DNA from: Mercurialis annua
Lineage: Eukaryota > Streptophyta > Magnoliopsida > Malpighiales > Euphorbiaceae
Direction: 5' to 3'
DNA length: 64,000 bases
Assembly (NCBI RefSeq): GCF_937616625.2
Contig: NC_065571.1
Coordinates: 22,022,201-22,086,200, forward strand
The notes under the pieces are model-generated. The model was not told the DNA's origin, ran no database searches, and was given only the letters and a program-made list of their open reading frames with translations. The translations under genes and the position numbers were made by a program. Shown here piece by piece: positions 1-13,042 of this stretch. Position 1 is the first letter of the stretch, and every line of letters starts with the position of its first letter.

Positions 1-100
1 TTCGAGGCGCGTTCGTCCCATCGCGCCTTCACTTTGCGCATAAACAGCATGGGGCACGTTGCGAGGCGCGATGGCCCATCGCTCCGTCTAACGCGCCTCA
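1..100. promoter_or_regulatory. GC-rich inverted-repeat cluster in LTR L0
   Basis: Several copies of a GAGGCGCG / CGCGCCTC inverted word and a near-palindrome around GCGATGGCCCATCGC (68-82) lie 310-410 bp inside the LTR 5' end. L1, L3 and L5 carry different palindromes at a similar distance. A regulatory (enhancer-like) role is inferred from position only. Confidence 0.35.
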
Positions 101-411
101 AATTTTGATCCAACGGTCAAGTTTTTCTCGTGTACAACATATCCAAAAATACGCCCGATCCAACAGTGCAATTGGGAGATATGAATGTTTTCTCAAAACA
201 TGTCAGATATAGAAGACACACGAACACATCTTCAATAATTATTCAGAAACTAATCAAATTGACATCGAAAGCCCACACAACCCATCTCACACATACAAGA
301 TACAACTCATACCCCAAACAAAGTGTCACACTTGCTAATTCCACCATAAACAATCCAAATACCAACCCGAAATCCCAACGAAACCATGATAGAAAAACAC
401 GGGATATTATA
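1..411 (-). mobile_element. LTR fragment L0, Tekay/Del-like (5' end of LTR)
   Basis: The segment aligns by eye with the right end of L3 (about 25440-25771) and more weakly with L7 (about 63180-63561). Shared blocks include a stretch around GATCCAACGGTCAA and the terminal GGGATATTA. It is the U3 start of an LTR read on the minus strand; the rest lies left of the window. The expected terminal CA reads TA (C to T at 410), consistent with decay of methylated cytosine. Satellite starts directly at 412. A 97-residue open frame inside it (130-423) is not kept in L7, and I do not regard it as a gene. Confidence 0.75.
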
Positions 412-3400
412 GTAACGTTTTAAACATTTGGATTGGTTTCATAACGTTTTAGACGTTTGACTTAAATCCATAAAAAGGTGAAACGTTTGGATTTTTTTCG
501 TAACGTTTGTAAACATTTGGCTCGCTAAAAAGGGGAAACGTTTGGATTTGTCTCGTAACATTTTAAACGTTTGGATTGCTTTCGTACCGTTTTAAACATT
601 TGGATGAAATCGCTAAAAAGGTGAAACATTTGTATTGGTTTCGTAACGTTTTAAACGTTTGGCTTAAATCGCTAAAAAGGAGAAACGTTTGGATTTGTTT
701 CGTAATGTTTGTAAACAGTTAGCTTAAATCGAAAAAAAGGTGAAACAATAGGATTTGTTTCGTAATGTTTTAAAAGTTTGGATTGGTTTCGTAACATTTT
801 AAATGTTTGGCTTAAATCTCTCAAAATGTGAAAAGTTTGATTTGTTTCGTAACGTTTTTAAATGTTTGGCTTGAATCGCTAAGAAGGGGAAACATTTGGA
901 TTTGTTTGGTAACGTTTTAAACATTTCGATTGGTTTCGTAACATTTTAAACATTTGGCTAAAATAGCTAAAAAGGTCAAAACCTCTGGGTTTGTTCGTAA
1001 CGTTTGTAAACGTTTGGCTTAAATCGCTAAAAAGGTGAAACATTTGGATTGGTTTGGTAACGTTTTAAACGTTTGGCTTAAATTGCTAAAAAGCTGAAAC
1101 GTTTGTATTGATTTCGTAACGTTTTAAACATTAGGCTTCAATCTCTAAAAAGGTGAAACATTTGGATTTGTTTCATAACGTTTGTAAACATTTGGCTTAA
1201 ATCGCTAAAAAGGTGAAATGTTTGGATTTGTTTCCTAACGTTTTAAACGTTTGGACTACTTTCGTAACGTTTTAAATGTTTGGCCTAAATGGCTAAACAG
1301 GTGAAACGTTTGGATTTGTTTCGTAACGTTTGTACACGTTTGGCTTAAATCGCTAAAAAGGTGAATCGTTTGCAATTGTTTCGTAACGTATTAAACGTTT
1401 GGATTGGTTTATTAACGTTTTAAATGTTTGGCTTAAATCCTTAAAAATGTGAAACGTTTGGATTTTTTCGTAACGTTTATAAACGTTTGGCTTAAATTGC
1501 TAAAAAGGGGAAACGTTTCGATTTGTTTCGTAACGTTTTAAACGTTGGAATTGATTTCGTAATATTTTAAACATTTGGCTTAAACTTATAAAAAGGTGAA
1601 ACGTTTGGATTTGTTTCGTAACGTTTGTAAACATTTGGCTTAAATCACTAAAAAGGTGAAATATTTGGATTTGTTTCGTAACAATTTAAACATTTGGATT
1701 GGTTTCGTAACTTTTAAAACGTTTGGCTTAAATCGCTAAAAAGGTGAAACGTTTGGATTTGTTTCGTAACGTTTCTATAGGTTTGACTGAAATCACTAAT
1801 AAGGTGAAACGTTTTGATTTGTTTCGTAACGTTTTGAATGTTTGGATTGATTTTGTAAAGTTTTAAACGTTTGGCGTAAATTAATAAAAAGGTTATTCGT
1901 TTGGATTTGTTTCGTAACGTTTTTAACGTTTGGCTTAAATCGCTGGAAAGGTGAAAAATTTGGATTTGTTTCGTAAAGTTTTAAACGTTTGGATTGGTTT
2001 CGTAACGTTTTGAATGTTTGGCTTAAATGGCTAAAAAGGTGAAACTTTTGGATTTGTTTCGTAACGTTTGTAAACGTTTGGCTTAAATCGCTAAAAAGGG
2101 GAATCGTTTGTATTTGTTTCATAACGTATTAAACGTTTGGATTGGTTTCGTAACGTTTTAAACATTTGGCTTGAATCCTTGTGAAACATTGATTTGTTTC
2201 GTAACATTTGTAAACGTTTGGCTTAAATTGCTAGAAAGGGGAAACGTTTCGATTTGTTTCGTAACGTTTTAAACGTTGGAATTGGTTTCGTAACATTTTA
2301 AATGTTTGAATTAAATTTATAAAAAGGTGAAACGTTTGGATTTGTTTCGTAACGTTTGTAAATATTTGGCTAAAATCACTAAAAAGGTGAAATGTTTGGA
2401 TTTGTTTCGTAACATTTTAAATATTTGGATTGGTTTCGTAACGTTTTAAACGTTTGGCTTAAATCGCTAAAAAGGTGAAATGTCTGGATTTGTTTCGCAA
2501 CATTTATAAGATTTGGCTTAAATCGCTAAGAAGTTGAAATGTTTTGATTTGTTTCAGAATGTTTTAAACATTTTAATCGTTTGGATTGGTTTCGTAACAT
2601 TATAAACGTTTGACTTAAATTTATAAAAAGGTGAAACATTTGGATTTGTTTCGTAACTTTTGTAAACGTTTGGCTTAAATCGCTAAAAAGGAGAAATGTT
2701 TGTATTTGTTTCATAACGTCTTACACGTTTGGATTGGTTTTGTAACGTTTTAAATGTTTGGCTTAAATTAATAAAAAGGTGAAACGTTTGGATTTGTTTC
2801 GTAATGTTTGTAAACGTTTGGTTTAAATCTTTAAGAAAGGGAAACGTTTGGATTTGTTTCATAACGTTTTAAACATTTGAATTGGTTTCGTAATCTTTTA
2901 ATCGTTTTGCTTAAGTCGCTAAAAAGGTGAAACGTTTGGATTTGTTTCATAATGTTTATAAACGTTTGGATTAAATCGCTAAAATGGGGAAACATATGGA
3001 TTTGTTTCGTAACATTTTCAACGTTTTATTGGTTTGATAACGTTTTAAACCTCTGGCTTTAATCCTTAAAGGGAGAAATGTTTGGATTTGTTCGTAACGT
3101 TTGTAAACGTTTGGCTTAAATCGTTAAAAAGGTGATACGTTAGGATTTGTTTCGTAACGTTTTAAATGTTTGGATTGGTTTCATAACGTTATAAACGTTT
3201 GACATAAATCGCAAAAAGGTGAAATTTTTTATTTGTTTCCTAACGCTTGAAATGTTTGGAATCGTTTCGCAACCTTTTAAACATTTGGCTTTAATTGATA
3301 AAAAGGGGAAACATTTGGATTGGTTTCGAAACTTTTTAAACGTTTGGCTTAAATCGCTAAAAAGTTGAAACATTTGGATTTATTTCCTAACGTTTGTAAA

Positions 3401-4407
3401 CATTTGGCTTAAATCGCTATAAAGGTGAAACATTTGGATTTGTTTCATAAGATTTGAATGTTTGGATTGGTTTCGTAACGTTTTAAACGTTTTGCTTAAA
3501 TAGCTAAAAACGTGAAACATTTGAATTTGTTTCGTAACGTTTGTAAACGTTTGGCTTAAATCACAAAAAAGGAGAAACGTTTTGATTGGTTTCATAACGT
3601 TTTAAATGTTACTCTTAAATCCTTAAAAAGGTGAAACGTTTTGATTTGTTTCGTAACGTTTGTAAATGTTTGGCTTAAATTGCTAAAATGGTGAAACGTT
3701 TGGATTTGTTTCGTAACGTTTTAAACGTTTAAATTGGTTTTGTAACGTTTTAAACGTTTGCTTAAATAGCTAAAGAGGTGAAACATTTGGATTTGTTTCG
3801 TAATGTTTGTAAACGTTTGGATTTCTTTTGTAATATTTTAAACATTTGGATTGGTTTCGTAACGTTTTAAACGTTTGGTTTAAATCCTTAAAAAGGTGAA
3901 ACATTTGGATTTGTTTCATAGAGTTTGTAAACATTTGGCTTAAATTGCTAAAAGGGGAAACTTTTGGATTTGTTTCATAACGTTTTAAACATTTGATTGC
4001 TTTCATAACGTTTTAAACATTTGGCTTATATCCCTAAAAAGGTGAAACTTTTGGATTTTTTTCGTAAAGTTTGTAAACATTTTGCTTAAATCGCTTAAAA
4101 TGTGATACGTTAAGATTTGTTTTTTAACGTTTTAAACTTTTGTATTGGTTTCTTAACGTTTTAAACGTTTGGCTTAAATCGCTAAAAAGGTGAAACGTTT
4201 GGATGTGTTTTGTAACGTTTTAAACGTTTGGTTTGGTTTCGCAACGTTTTAAATGTTTGGCTTAAATTGATAAAAAGGTGAAACATTCGGATCGGTTTCG
4301 TAACGTTTTAAACGTTCGGCACAAATCGCTAAAAAGGTGAAACGTTTGGATTTGTTTCTTAACCGTTGTAAACATTTGGCTTAAATCGCTATAAAGGTGA
4401 AACGTTT
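412..4407 (+). repeat. Satellite array block 1 (about 148-bp higher-order repeat)
   Basis: Tandem repeats of three related subunits. A (30 bp) contains GGCTTAAATCGCTAAAAAGG. B (29-30 bp) contains GGATTTGTTTCGTAACG and ends in GTAAA or TTAAA. C (29 bp) contains GGATTGGTTTCGTAACG. All begin CGTTTGG or a decayed form. The common order A-B-A-B-C gives a period of about 148 bp, with frequent local loss of a subunit. Many CG sites vary to TG or CA. No gene is seen. Short minus-strand open frames arise only because the subunit lacks stops in that frame. Confidence 0.95.
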
Positions 4408-7407
4408 TGTCACGGCCTAATTTCATGAATCATGACCGACGCTAGGGTATGGTATGGTCGTACAAAAACCCGTAGCAAGCCTCGCGGAAAACGATCAAAC
4501 ATATAAACCTGGAGAAACACTGCTCGGGGCAACCGAGACTCCAACCTACGTCTAGCAATTTATATCACAGTTCTAATATAAATAACTTAAATATGTGAAA
4601 TGCTCAACATCTTGCCTTAAATATAATAATAAAATAATCCAGAGTAAACATGCCAATAATAATCAATCGGACAAACCGACAATCCCAAAGTGCAATAACC
4701 AAAGTAATATATAATTTAGTTCTACTGCGGTCTAAGAGTTCCAAAAACAGTGACTAATTTAAAAAAACGTAAAACCTCCGACGAATCAAAAGGATCGGAG
4801 TGGACCACCTTTCAAATCATAAACCTGGAAAATTTGGGAAAACAACGAGGTCAGATATACTGAGATGAGTTCGCAATACTATTTACATTTATTAAGTTTA
4901 AAACCCTTAAATCAAAACTTTTTATACTAATATACTATGATTATGGAATAACAGTATTGAAATGATCCCGGCGTAAGTATGACATAGCATACTGATAAAC
5001 CTAGAGTGGACCGGAACAAATCCTCGTCATATACCAGCGTAAGCAAGACATTTGTCTGCCGATCCCAGAGTACTTACCGGTGCACACAGTCTCGATACAA
5101 GCCTATCGAGCAGCTCGTTTCAATCCAGATCTATAAACGCTTAAAACAGTTCAAAAACATTTATAATACTAAAATAAGATGTGGTACTTAATAAAGCGGT
5201 AAATAGCACTACAAACACACTGCTTGCTTATCCCCGTGAATCTTGGCAAACAGCTAACCCTGATTTGACTCCTGAGCGCGAATAGTCGAAGAGTCTAAAA
5301 ATAAATCATAAGTTAAAATCACTCCAACCCCTAACTCTAAGAATACTAAACATCACGTAGGACTAGCATAATTAATAAGCCAGATAAAATCACAGAGAAA
5401 CATAATTCTCAATAAATTATAATGCCATAATAATTCAAGACTATTGAGTTCACACTTAAAATCCAGTCCGAAAATATTATTAAAATAATATTTAAATCAT
5501 AACTTAAATAAATTCCTCAAATAGTGGGTTAGCCGAGTTTCTTAAAACTACCAAGCTGAACCCAAATGTCGGCAACCCAAGTCTAAACCGACCCAACTGA
5601 TATTCCAGAATTATAAACCACGGTTTATAATTATAATTAAATAAAATATTAATTAATATCAAAATGAAACTCAATAGCTTGAAACCCAAGTAATTAAAGA
5701 TTACCGGAAAACTATCTCATTAAATAAATCAATAAATAATTAAAAGGCTAAATTATAAATTTAGTCAAATTGGCATGCTAAGTCAAATTCTCTAAAATTA
5801 TACATTAAATAAAAATATCAAATTCCCCTTTATACTAAATCAAATAAATAATTTAAATTAAATTCATTTAATTTATAATAGGAGTAATATTATTTCTAGA
5901 TCTAAAAATAATATTACCAAGTAATTTTAAACTATAAATAATAATATTATTTAAATAGCTAATTAATAAATTGAAATCAATTCCTGATATTAATATTTAA
6001 AATCAATATAGAATAATTAATAAAGTAACTTAAGTGATTAAACAATTTAACACCAAATAAACTAGTGGCCTAAAAGAACCTTTAGCCAAAAGTAAATCAA
6101 GCTAAGCCAATCACACATCGCCACCTAATCATCTTCTTCATTTTCATAGCCAAAACAACCCAAAACATTAACAAATGCATAAACCGAAAACAAGCTCAAC
6201 TTCTCATAATTTCTTAATCAAACCTTAAAAAACTTAAAAATCTCATACCCTAAACATATATCAATAACAAGAAATCACCCACATTGATCATAACCAAGAA
6301 AAACTCAATTAATCAAAGCAATAATCCTAGGAATAGCAACATCAATGTTTCGACAGAAACAAGAAAACCGACGAAGAAGTCAACCTTAAACCTCATAGAC
6401 TCAATTATCGACTAATCAAGCAATATATAATAATCAACAAAACACAAAGATCAGTTCCAAAGGGAATGGAAGAATTCGGCAGCAACAAATGTTAAACATT
6501 CACAGTTAAGAATCAAATAAAGCGATAAGACGGCAGCGACTCTAGCGAATAGTTTTACGTACCGTTTGACGGAGTTCGAAAAGCAAAGTTGTAGAGGAAT
6601 GCGTCTACTTCCACGGAAAGGAAACACATCTGAATTCGATCTTCAAACGGCTGTGAACGGATCAAAAAACGAACGTACCGTTTTAGAGTTCAAAACAATA
6701 ATATTACTAGAAAACGGTAAAACGGCGGCGGCTATAATGGAAAGGATAACGTACCTTTTGCAAAACTAAAGATGGGATTCGTAGATACGTGAGTCTACTT
6801 CGACTAGGATGAATCAGAACTGAATTTGGATCTGAAATGGTTAAGAACATATAAAAACACGGAGAGTTTGATTTTTAACCAAAACTGAAATATAAGTTCA
6901 AGAACTTACCGATAAGCACTAAAGTGTTATTGATGATTGAGACAAGAATTCTCAGTTAAATTGAGTGGGGAAAGTGGCTAGGGTTTGTATGAAGCGTGGT
7001 AATAAATTAGGGTTAAAAAATGATTTAAATAGTTGAGAATTTAGGGTAGAATCTTTAATGAGAAGGGAGGGAAACAAGGGCCAAAGCTTTTCGAGCCCAT
7101 CAAATATGTTGAGGTCTCGTTCGAGACCGACAATTAAGCTGCAGTATCGTTCGAGACCTTGTTGGTCTCGAACGAGAACGGCCATGTCAAGCACAGGTCT
7201 CGTACGAGATCTATGTTGGCCGAAAGAGAAAATTTTTTGGTTTGGCCCAAGGCCGAACCTCTTGGCCAAACAAATGGGTCTTGGGCCGAACCCAACCCAA
7301 ACCAAAGCAAAAATAATCCAACCAAAAACTGCAAAAACATAAAATGACTCTCGAATTTAATACCGGAAACTCATAAATAAATTTCAAAATTTTTACGGGG
7401 TATTACA
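4408..7407 (-). mobile_element. Solo LTR L1 (Tekay/Del-like Ty3/gypsy), TSD CGTTT
   Basis: The element begins TGTCACGG and ends GGGGTATTACA. On the minus strand it therefore reads TGTAATACCCC...GTGACA, as a Tekay-type LTR should. It is flanked by CGTTT at 4403-4407 and 7408-7412, an exact 5-bp target-site duplication inside satellite. No primer site or internal sequence is present, so this is a solo LTR left by LTR-LTR recombination. Its length (3000 bp) fits the long LTRs of this lineage. A TATA-like box on the minus strand (CTATTTAAAT, near 7020-7029) lies about 380 bp from the LTR 5' end. The same LTR, minus its left 568 bp, recurs at 44150-46583. Confidence 0.92.
7113..7212. promoter_or_regulatory. 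GGTCTCG/CGAGACC palindrome cluster in LTR L1
   Basis: Four variants of GGTCTCGTTCGAGACC (at 7113, 7147, 7163 and 7197; some partial or inverted) lie within 100 bp. Read on the minus strand, they are just upstream of the TATA-like box near 7025. This suggests transcription-factor sites in the LTR promoter, which is an inference. L5 has the same cluster at 46288-46386 with a few substitutions. Confidence 0.5.
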
Positions 7408-10400
7408 CGTTTGGATTTATTTTTAACATTTTAAACGTTTGGATTGGTTTCGTAACGTTTTAAACGTTTGGCTTAAATAGATAAAAAGGTGAAACATTTG
7501 AATTTGTTTCGTAAGGTTTCGAAAAGTTTTGCTTAAATCCCTAAAAAGGAGAAACGTTTGAATTTGTTTCGGAAAGTTTTAAAAGTTTGGATTGGTTTCG
7601 TAACGTTTTAAATGTTTGGCTTAAATCCTTAAAAAGGTGAAATGTTTGGATTTCTTTCGTAACGTTTGTAAACGTTTGGCTTAAATCGCTAAAAAGGGGA
7701 AACGTTTGAATTTGTTTCGTAACGTTTTAAACGTTTGGATTAGTTTTGTAAAGTTTTAAACGTTTGGCATAAATCGCTAAAAAGGGGAAACGTTTGGATT
7801 TGTTTCTCAATGTTTGTAAACGTTTGGCTTAAATCGCTAATAAGGGGAAACATTTGGATTTGTTTCGTAACGTTTTAAACGTTTGGATTGGTTTCATAAC
7901 GTTTAAACGTTTTGCATAAATACTTAAAAAGGTGACACGCTTGGATTTGTTTCGTAACTTTTGTAAACGTTTGGCTTAAATTGCTAAAACGGTGAAACTT
8001 TTGGATTTGTTTCGTAACGTTTTAAACTTTTTGATTGGTTTCGTAACACTTTAAACTTTGGCTTAAATTGCTAAAAAGCTCAAAAGTTTGGATTTATTTC
8101 GTAACATTTGTAAACGTTTGGCTCAAATTGCTAAAAAGGTGAAATGTTTGAAATTGTTTCGTAATGTTTTAAACGTTTGGATTGGTTTCTTAATGTTATA
8201 AACGTTTCTCCAAAATTGCTAAAAAGGTGAAATGTTTGGTTTGATTTCGTAACGTTTTAAAATGTTGTGCTTAAACCACTAAAAAGGTGAAACGTTTGAA
8301 TTTGTTTGGTAACATTTGTAAATGTTTGGCTTAAATCGGTAAAAAGTTGAAATGTTTCAATTTATTCATATCATTTTAAACGTTTTGATTGGTTTCATAA
8401 CATTTTAAACATTTGTCTTGAATTGCTAAAAAGGTGAAACGTTTGGTTTTGTTTCGTAACGTTTATAAACGTATGTCTTAAATCGTAAAAAATGTGAAAC
8501 CTTTGGAATTGTTTCGTAACGATTGTAAAAGTTTGGCTTAAACCGCTAAAAAGGTGAAATTTTTGGGTTTGTTTCGTAACGTTTTAAACGTTTGGCTTAA
8601 ATTGATAAAAAAAGGTGAAACGTTTGGATTTGTTTCGTAACGTTTGGAAACGTTTAGCTTAAATCGCTAAAAAGGGGAAACGTTTGGTTTTGTTTCTTAA
8701 CATTTGTAAACGTTTGGCTTAAATCGCTAAAAAGGTGAAACGTTTTGATTTTTTTTGTAACGTTTTAAACGTTTGGATTGGTTTCGTAACGTTTAAAATG
8801 TTTGGCTTCAATCGCTGAAGGAGAAACGTTTCGATTTTTTTCATAACGTTTTAAACATTTGGATTGGTTTTGTAATGTCCTAAACATTAGACTTATATCA
8901 CTAAAAAGGTGAAATGTTTGGATTTATTTCGTAACATTTGTAAACGTTTGGCTTAAATCGCTAAAAAAGTGAAACGTTTGGATTTGTTTCGGAACGTTTT
9001 AAATATTGAGATTGGCTTCGTAACATTTTAAACGTTTGGCTTAAATCCTTAAAAAGGTAAAACATTTAGATTTATTTCTTAATGTTTGTAAACGTTCGGC
9101 TTAAATCGCTAAAAAGGTTAAAAGTTTGGATTTGTTTCGAAACGTTTTAAACGACTGGATTGTTTCCGTAACGTTTTAAACATTTGGCTTAAATCGCTAA
9201 AAAGGTGAAACATTTGGTATTGGTTTCATTATGTTTTAAACGTTTGGCTTAAAGCCTTATAACGGTGAAACATTTGGATTTGTTTCGTAACGTTTGTAAA
9301 CGTTTGATTTAAATCACTAATAAGGTTAAACGTTTGGATTTGTTTCGTAACATTTTAAACGTTTGGATTGGTTCCTTATCGTTTTAAACGTTTGGCTTAA
9401 ATTGCTAAAAAGGTGAAATGTTTGGATTTGTTTCGTAACATTTTTAAATGTTTGGGTTAAATCGCTAAAAAGGTGAAATTTTTGGATTTCTTTTGTAATG
9501 TTTTAAACGTTTGGATTTGTTTTCGTAACGTTTTAAACGTTTCGTTTAAATCGCAAAAAAGAAGAAACGTTTAGATTTGTTTCGTGCCGTTTGTAAACGT
9601 TTGGCTTAAATCGCCAAAAACGTGAAATGTTTGGATTTGTTTCGTAATATTTTAAAAATTTGGATTGGTTTCGTACGTTTTTAACGTTTGGCTTATATTG
9701 ATAAAAAGGGGAAACGTTTGGATTTGTCTCGTAACATTTGCAAACATTTGGCTTAAATCTTTAAGAAGGGGAAACGATTGGATTTGTTTGATAACGTTTT
9801 AAACGTTTGGATTGGTTCCGTAGTCTTTTAAACGTTTGGCTTAAATCGTTAAAAAGGTGAAACGTTTAGATTTGTTTCATAATGTTTGTAAACGTTTGGC
9901 TTAAATCACTAAAAAGGGGAAACGTTTGGATTTGTTTCGTAACGTTTTAAACGTTTGATTGGTTTGGTAACGTTTTAAACGTTTGGCTTAAATCCTTAAA
10001 AAGGTGAAACGTTTGGATTTTTTTTCATATGGTCTGTAAACGTTTAGCTTAAATCGCTAAAAAGATGAAACGTTTGGATTTGTTTCGTAACGTTTTAAAC
10101 GTTTGGATTGGTTTTGTAACGTTTTAAACGTTTGGATTAAATCGGAAAAAACGTGAAACAATTGGATTTATTTTGTAATGTTTGTAAATGTTTGGCTTAA
10201 ATCGCTAAAAAGGGGAAATGTTTGGATTTGTTTCGTAACGTTTTAAACGTTTGAATTGGTTTCGTAACGTTTTAAACGTTTGGCTTGAATTCTTAAAAAG
10301 GTGAATCGCTTGGATTTGTTTCGTAATGTTCGTAAACATTTGGCTTAAATTGCTAAAAAGGTGAAACGTTTGGATTTGGTTCGTAGCGTTTTAAACGTTT

Positions 10401-10505
10401 TGATTGGTTTCATAACATATTAAATGTTTGGCTTAAATTTAGAAAAAGGTGAAACGTTTGGATTTGTTTCGTAACATTTGTAAACGTTTGGCTTAAATCA
10501 ATAAA
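7408..10505 (+). repeat. Satellite array block 2
   Basis: Same A-B-A-B-C organisation as block 1. The period of about 148 bp is easy to follow, for example with C subunits or the following A subunits near 7615, 7763 and 7912. This block is the copy-1 counterpart of the satellite at 46584-48292 plus 56338-57336. About 740 bp around 9045-9785 is not matched in copy 2, while copy 2 has its own extra subunits near 47430-47560. No gene seen. Confidence 0.95.
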
Positions 10506-12499
10506 TGTAATATCCCGTATTTTTAAATTACTTTTTTTTATTTTAATTATAAATTTTTACAGTCCGTCAAGTTTTAAGTAATTTATTATTATTATTATAT
10601 ATTTTTATTTAATTTAAATTTAGTCGCTCGTTGATTGGATCGTGGTTTGATTCGTGTTTAGTGTGTATTATTAGATTTTAAAAGAAAAAGAAAAAAAGGA
10701 AAAAGAAAAAAGAAATTTTATGAAATATAAATCTTGAATGCCATGCAACACAACGTTGGCCATTCTTTTTCTTAGCATGATAAAGCCCATGCATGCTCTC
10801 CTCCTATTTATTTCCCACGTGAATGTTGGGCCATTCAATTTCCTTGGCGAATAGCCCATGCAATCCTTCATAATGAGTATTGCAGCAATGACATGAAATT
10901 TATGTTTCCCTTATATACATACAATTTGAACCATTCCCTCCCCTTTTATAAACGCTGCAATCACGTTTCTTTATTTCTCAAACCTAAATATTTCATTCTT
11001 TTAAAAAAACGCAGCCGCCATCTCCCTTAGCAAAACTGAAATCTCATCAACCATTCATCCTCTCTTTCACTTGAATTTGGTAAGTTCACATTTAACTTGT
11101 TCTTCGTTTCGATATCGTAATTATCGTTCATGATTATATCTCGTTCGTTTCAGCGTTAATCTGAGTTTTCTTTCGACGGTTCCTCATTATTCGTCGATCT
11201 CTTCAATCCTAACGCTTCGAAATCACATACGGTACGTAAGAATCCCTCTGTTTATCGCCGTTACGGTTTCTCATTTTCATTGTCTATGACGAATGTCTTG
11301 CTTCTTGCTTTTCATGCCGATGGAGTCATGGATTCTAGGGTGTCCTATGTTGTTGCTAGAATCTCATTGTTGTGTGCTATCGACTTACTTGTTCATTATT
11401 GATCGTTTTGCTCGGATTCATCGCTTCAATTAAGCTTCTGCCATTGTTCTTTGAATATTAGATTGTTATGCTTTAATTTTCATACTTGAGGTTATATTGT
11501 TTAGCATTGAATGATGTTTATCCGATAATGTTGCCGGGATGTGAGTTGTCCTTCAGTGTTGTGCCGTCGTCGAAGATCGCCATTGCTATAACTTGAAATT
11601 GGTATAGGCGGGTTACTGTATTCGTAACAGTAGCAACATGAATGGTTATGTGAATTGTTAGAGATGGTTAAATGGCTATTGTGATTGTCACTTTTGTTTT
11701 GCCTTAACCTAATAATCCCTCAAGTCATTTATTTAATGTTATTGTTTCATTTATAACTTTTAAATTTGAATTTGACTTATAAACTAATAAAGTGTAAATG
11801 ATAAGTATTTTACAACTTAAGTTATAATTACTCGGGTAATTATATTCAATTTTGGTTAATATGCTAATTTGGCTAAATTGCAATTTAGCCCCTGAAGTTT
11901 CTAAAGTGCAGTTTAGTCATTAAACTTTATTAAACTTAAAATGGTTAAGTTTTGATTGTAACTTGGGTTACTTGGATTTGAAGATATTGAATTCTATTTT
12001 TTTTAAAATGGATAATTAATTTATTAAGTTTTTTAATTTATAAACTCGGGTTTATAAATTTAACAAAGTTTTGGTTTGGGTTAGACTGTGGTCGTCCAAC
12101 AAGTGGGAAGAAGTTTGGTAGTTTTGAATAACTCGGCTGACTCACTGATATGGATTTTAACTTGGGTTTATTTAAATTATTTTACGAATCATTCTAAATA
12201 TGTTTATATGATTTGTACTCTATAACTTGGGTTATATTTGGAATGCATTTAATATAAGTTTTTATTAAATGTGGCTTGATATTGTGTTGTGCTAGTCCTA
12301 TGTGGTGTCTTGTACTCCTTAGAGTTAGAGTCTGATTTTAATTACGATTTTGATATTTTATTTAGACGCGTCGATTGTTCGTACTTCAGAGGCGAACCAG
12401 AGTTAGGTGCTTGTCAGGATCACGTGGATTTAGCAAGCAGTGAGTTTATACCTCTACTTACCTCTTTATTAAGTAAATATTATATTTTGTATATATATA

Positions 12500-12810
12500 G
12501 AGTTAATTTCATTAAAAATCACGAACATTACACGAAGTTTCATTTTAATCATGACTTTTAAAAGTTGTCATATAAAACCATGACCTTTCATTTCTTTTCA
12601 AATCAATCACTGATTATTTTCTGTTGAATTTTTACCTTTTTTTTTCAAATCAACCAGATTCCGGTTGCCATATTAGCAAAAATTCACTGAAAATTAATTT
12701 GATGATAGATCTGAAAAAATGAAAGTTTATGGTTTTATACGACAACTTTTAAAAGTCGTGATTAAAATAAAATTTCGTGTAACGGTCATCCTTTCTTATG
12801 AAATTAATCC
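12500..12810. mobile_element. MITE with about 95-bp inverted repeats inside LTR L2
   Basis: The left arm (about 12500-12600) and the reverse complement of the right arm (about 12715-12810) share TTAATTTCAT, TTACACGAA, TTTTAATCA and GACTTTTAAAAGTTGTC. The outer ends are AGAGTTAATTTC and GAAATTAATCC. The flanks are (TA)n-rich, so the target duplication cannot be read and the superfamily is uncertain. L1, L3 and L7 lack this insert at the matching place. The copy at 59430-59742 is the same insertion, carried along by the segmental duplication. No coding capacity. Confidence 0.75.
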
Positions 12811-12941
12811 ATATATATATATGTATAAGCAGCTTTTGAACTGTTTTTCGGCATTGTGGATTTGATTTGGAACGTGCTACTCGATGGGCATCATCGGGAC
12901 TGCATGCGCACCGGTAATGATTATGGTATTGAGGTAGGTTT

Positions 12942-13042
12942 GAGATACGTCTCACCTTTGTGAGGGCATCGGTGGAAGATACGTCTTATAGGATCACTAT
13001 TTATTAAGTGATAGTCGGGGATCGGTTATTGAGATACGTCTC
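12942..13042. repeat. GAGATACGTCTC short repeats in LTR L2
   Basis: The near-palindrome GAGATACGTCTC occurs at 12942-12953 and 13031-13042, with a variant (AAGATACGTCTTA) near 12975. It lies just 3' of the LTR-conserved GCGCACCGGTAATGA region. L3 and L4 carry unrelated short tandem repeats at the matching place. Function unknown. Confidence 0.6.

Noticed and set aside
130..423. 97-residue plus-strand frame, similar to one at 25491-25682
   Set aside because: Both lie in LTR U3 sequence antisense to the element. The similarity is DNA-level LTR homology, and the frame is broken in L7.
5006..5191. 61-residue frame shared with 44179-44364
   Set aside because: These are the two copies of the same LTR in the segmental duplication, with no known domain or independent conservation.
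7058..7347. Overlapping 62-117 residue frames on both strands, repeated at 46187-46522
   Set aside because: They span the LTR palindrome cluster and LTR edge, overlap one another in all frames and have no domain.
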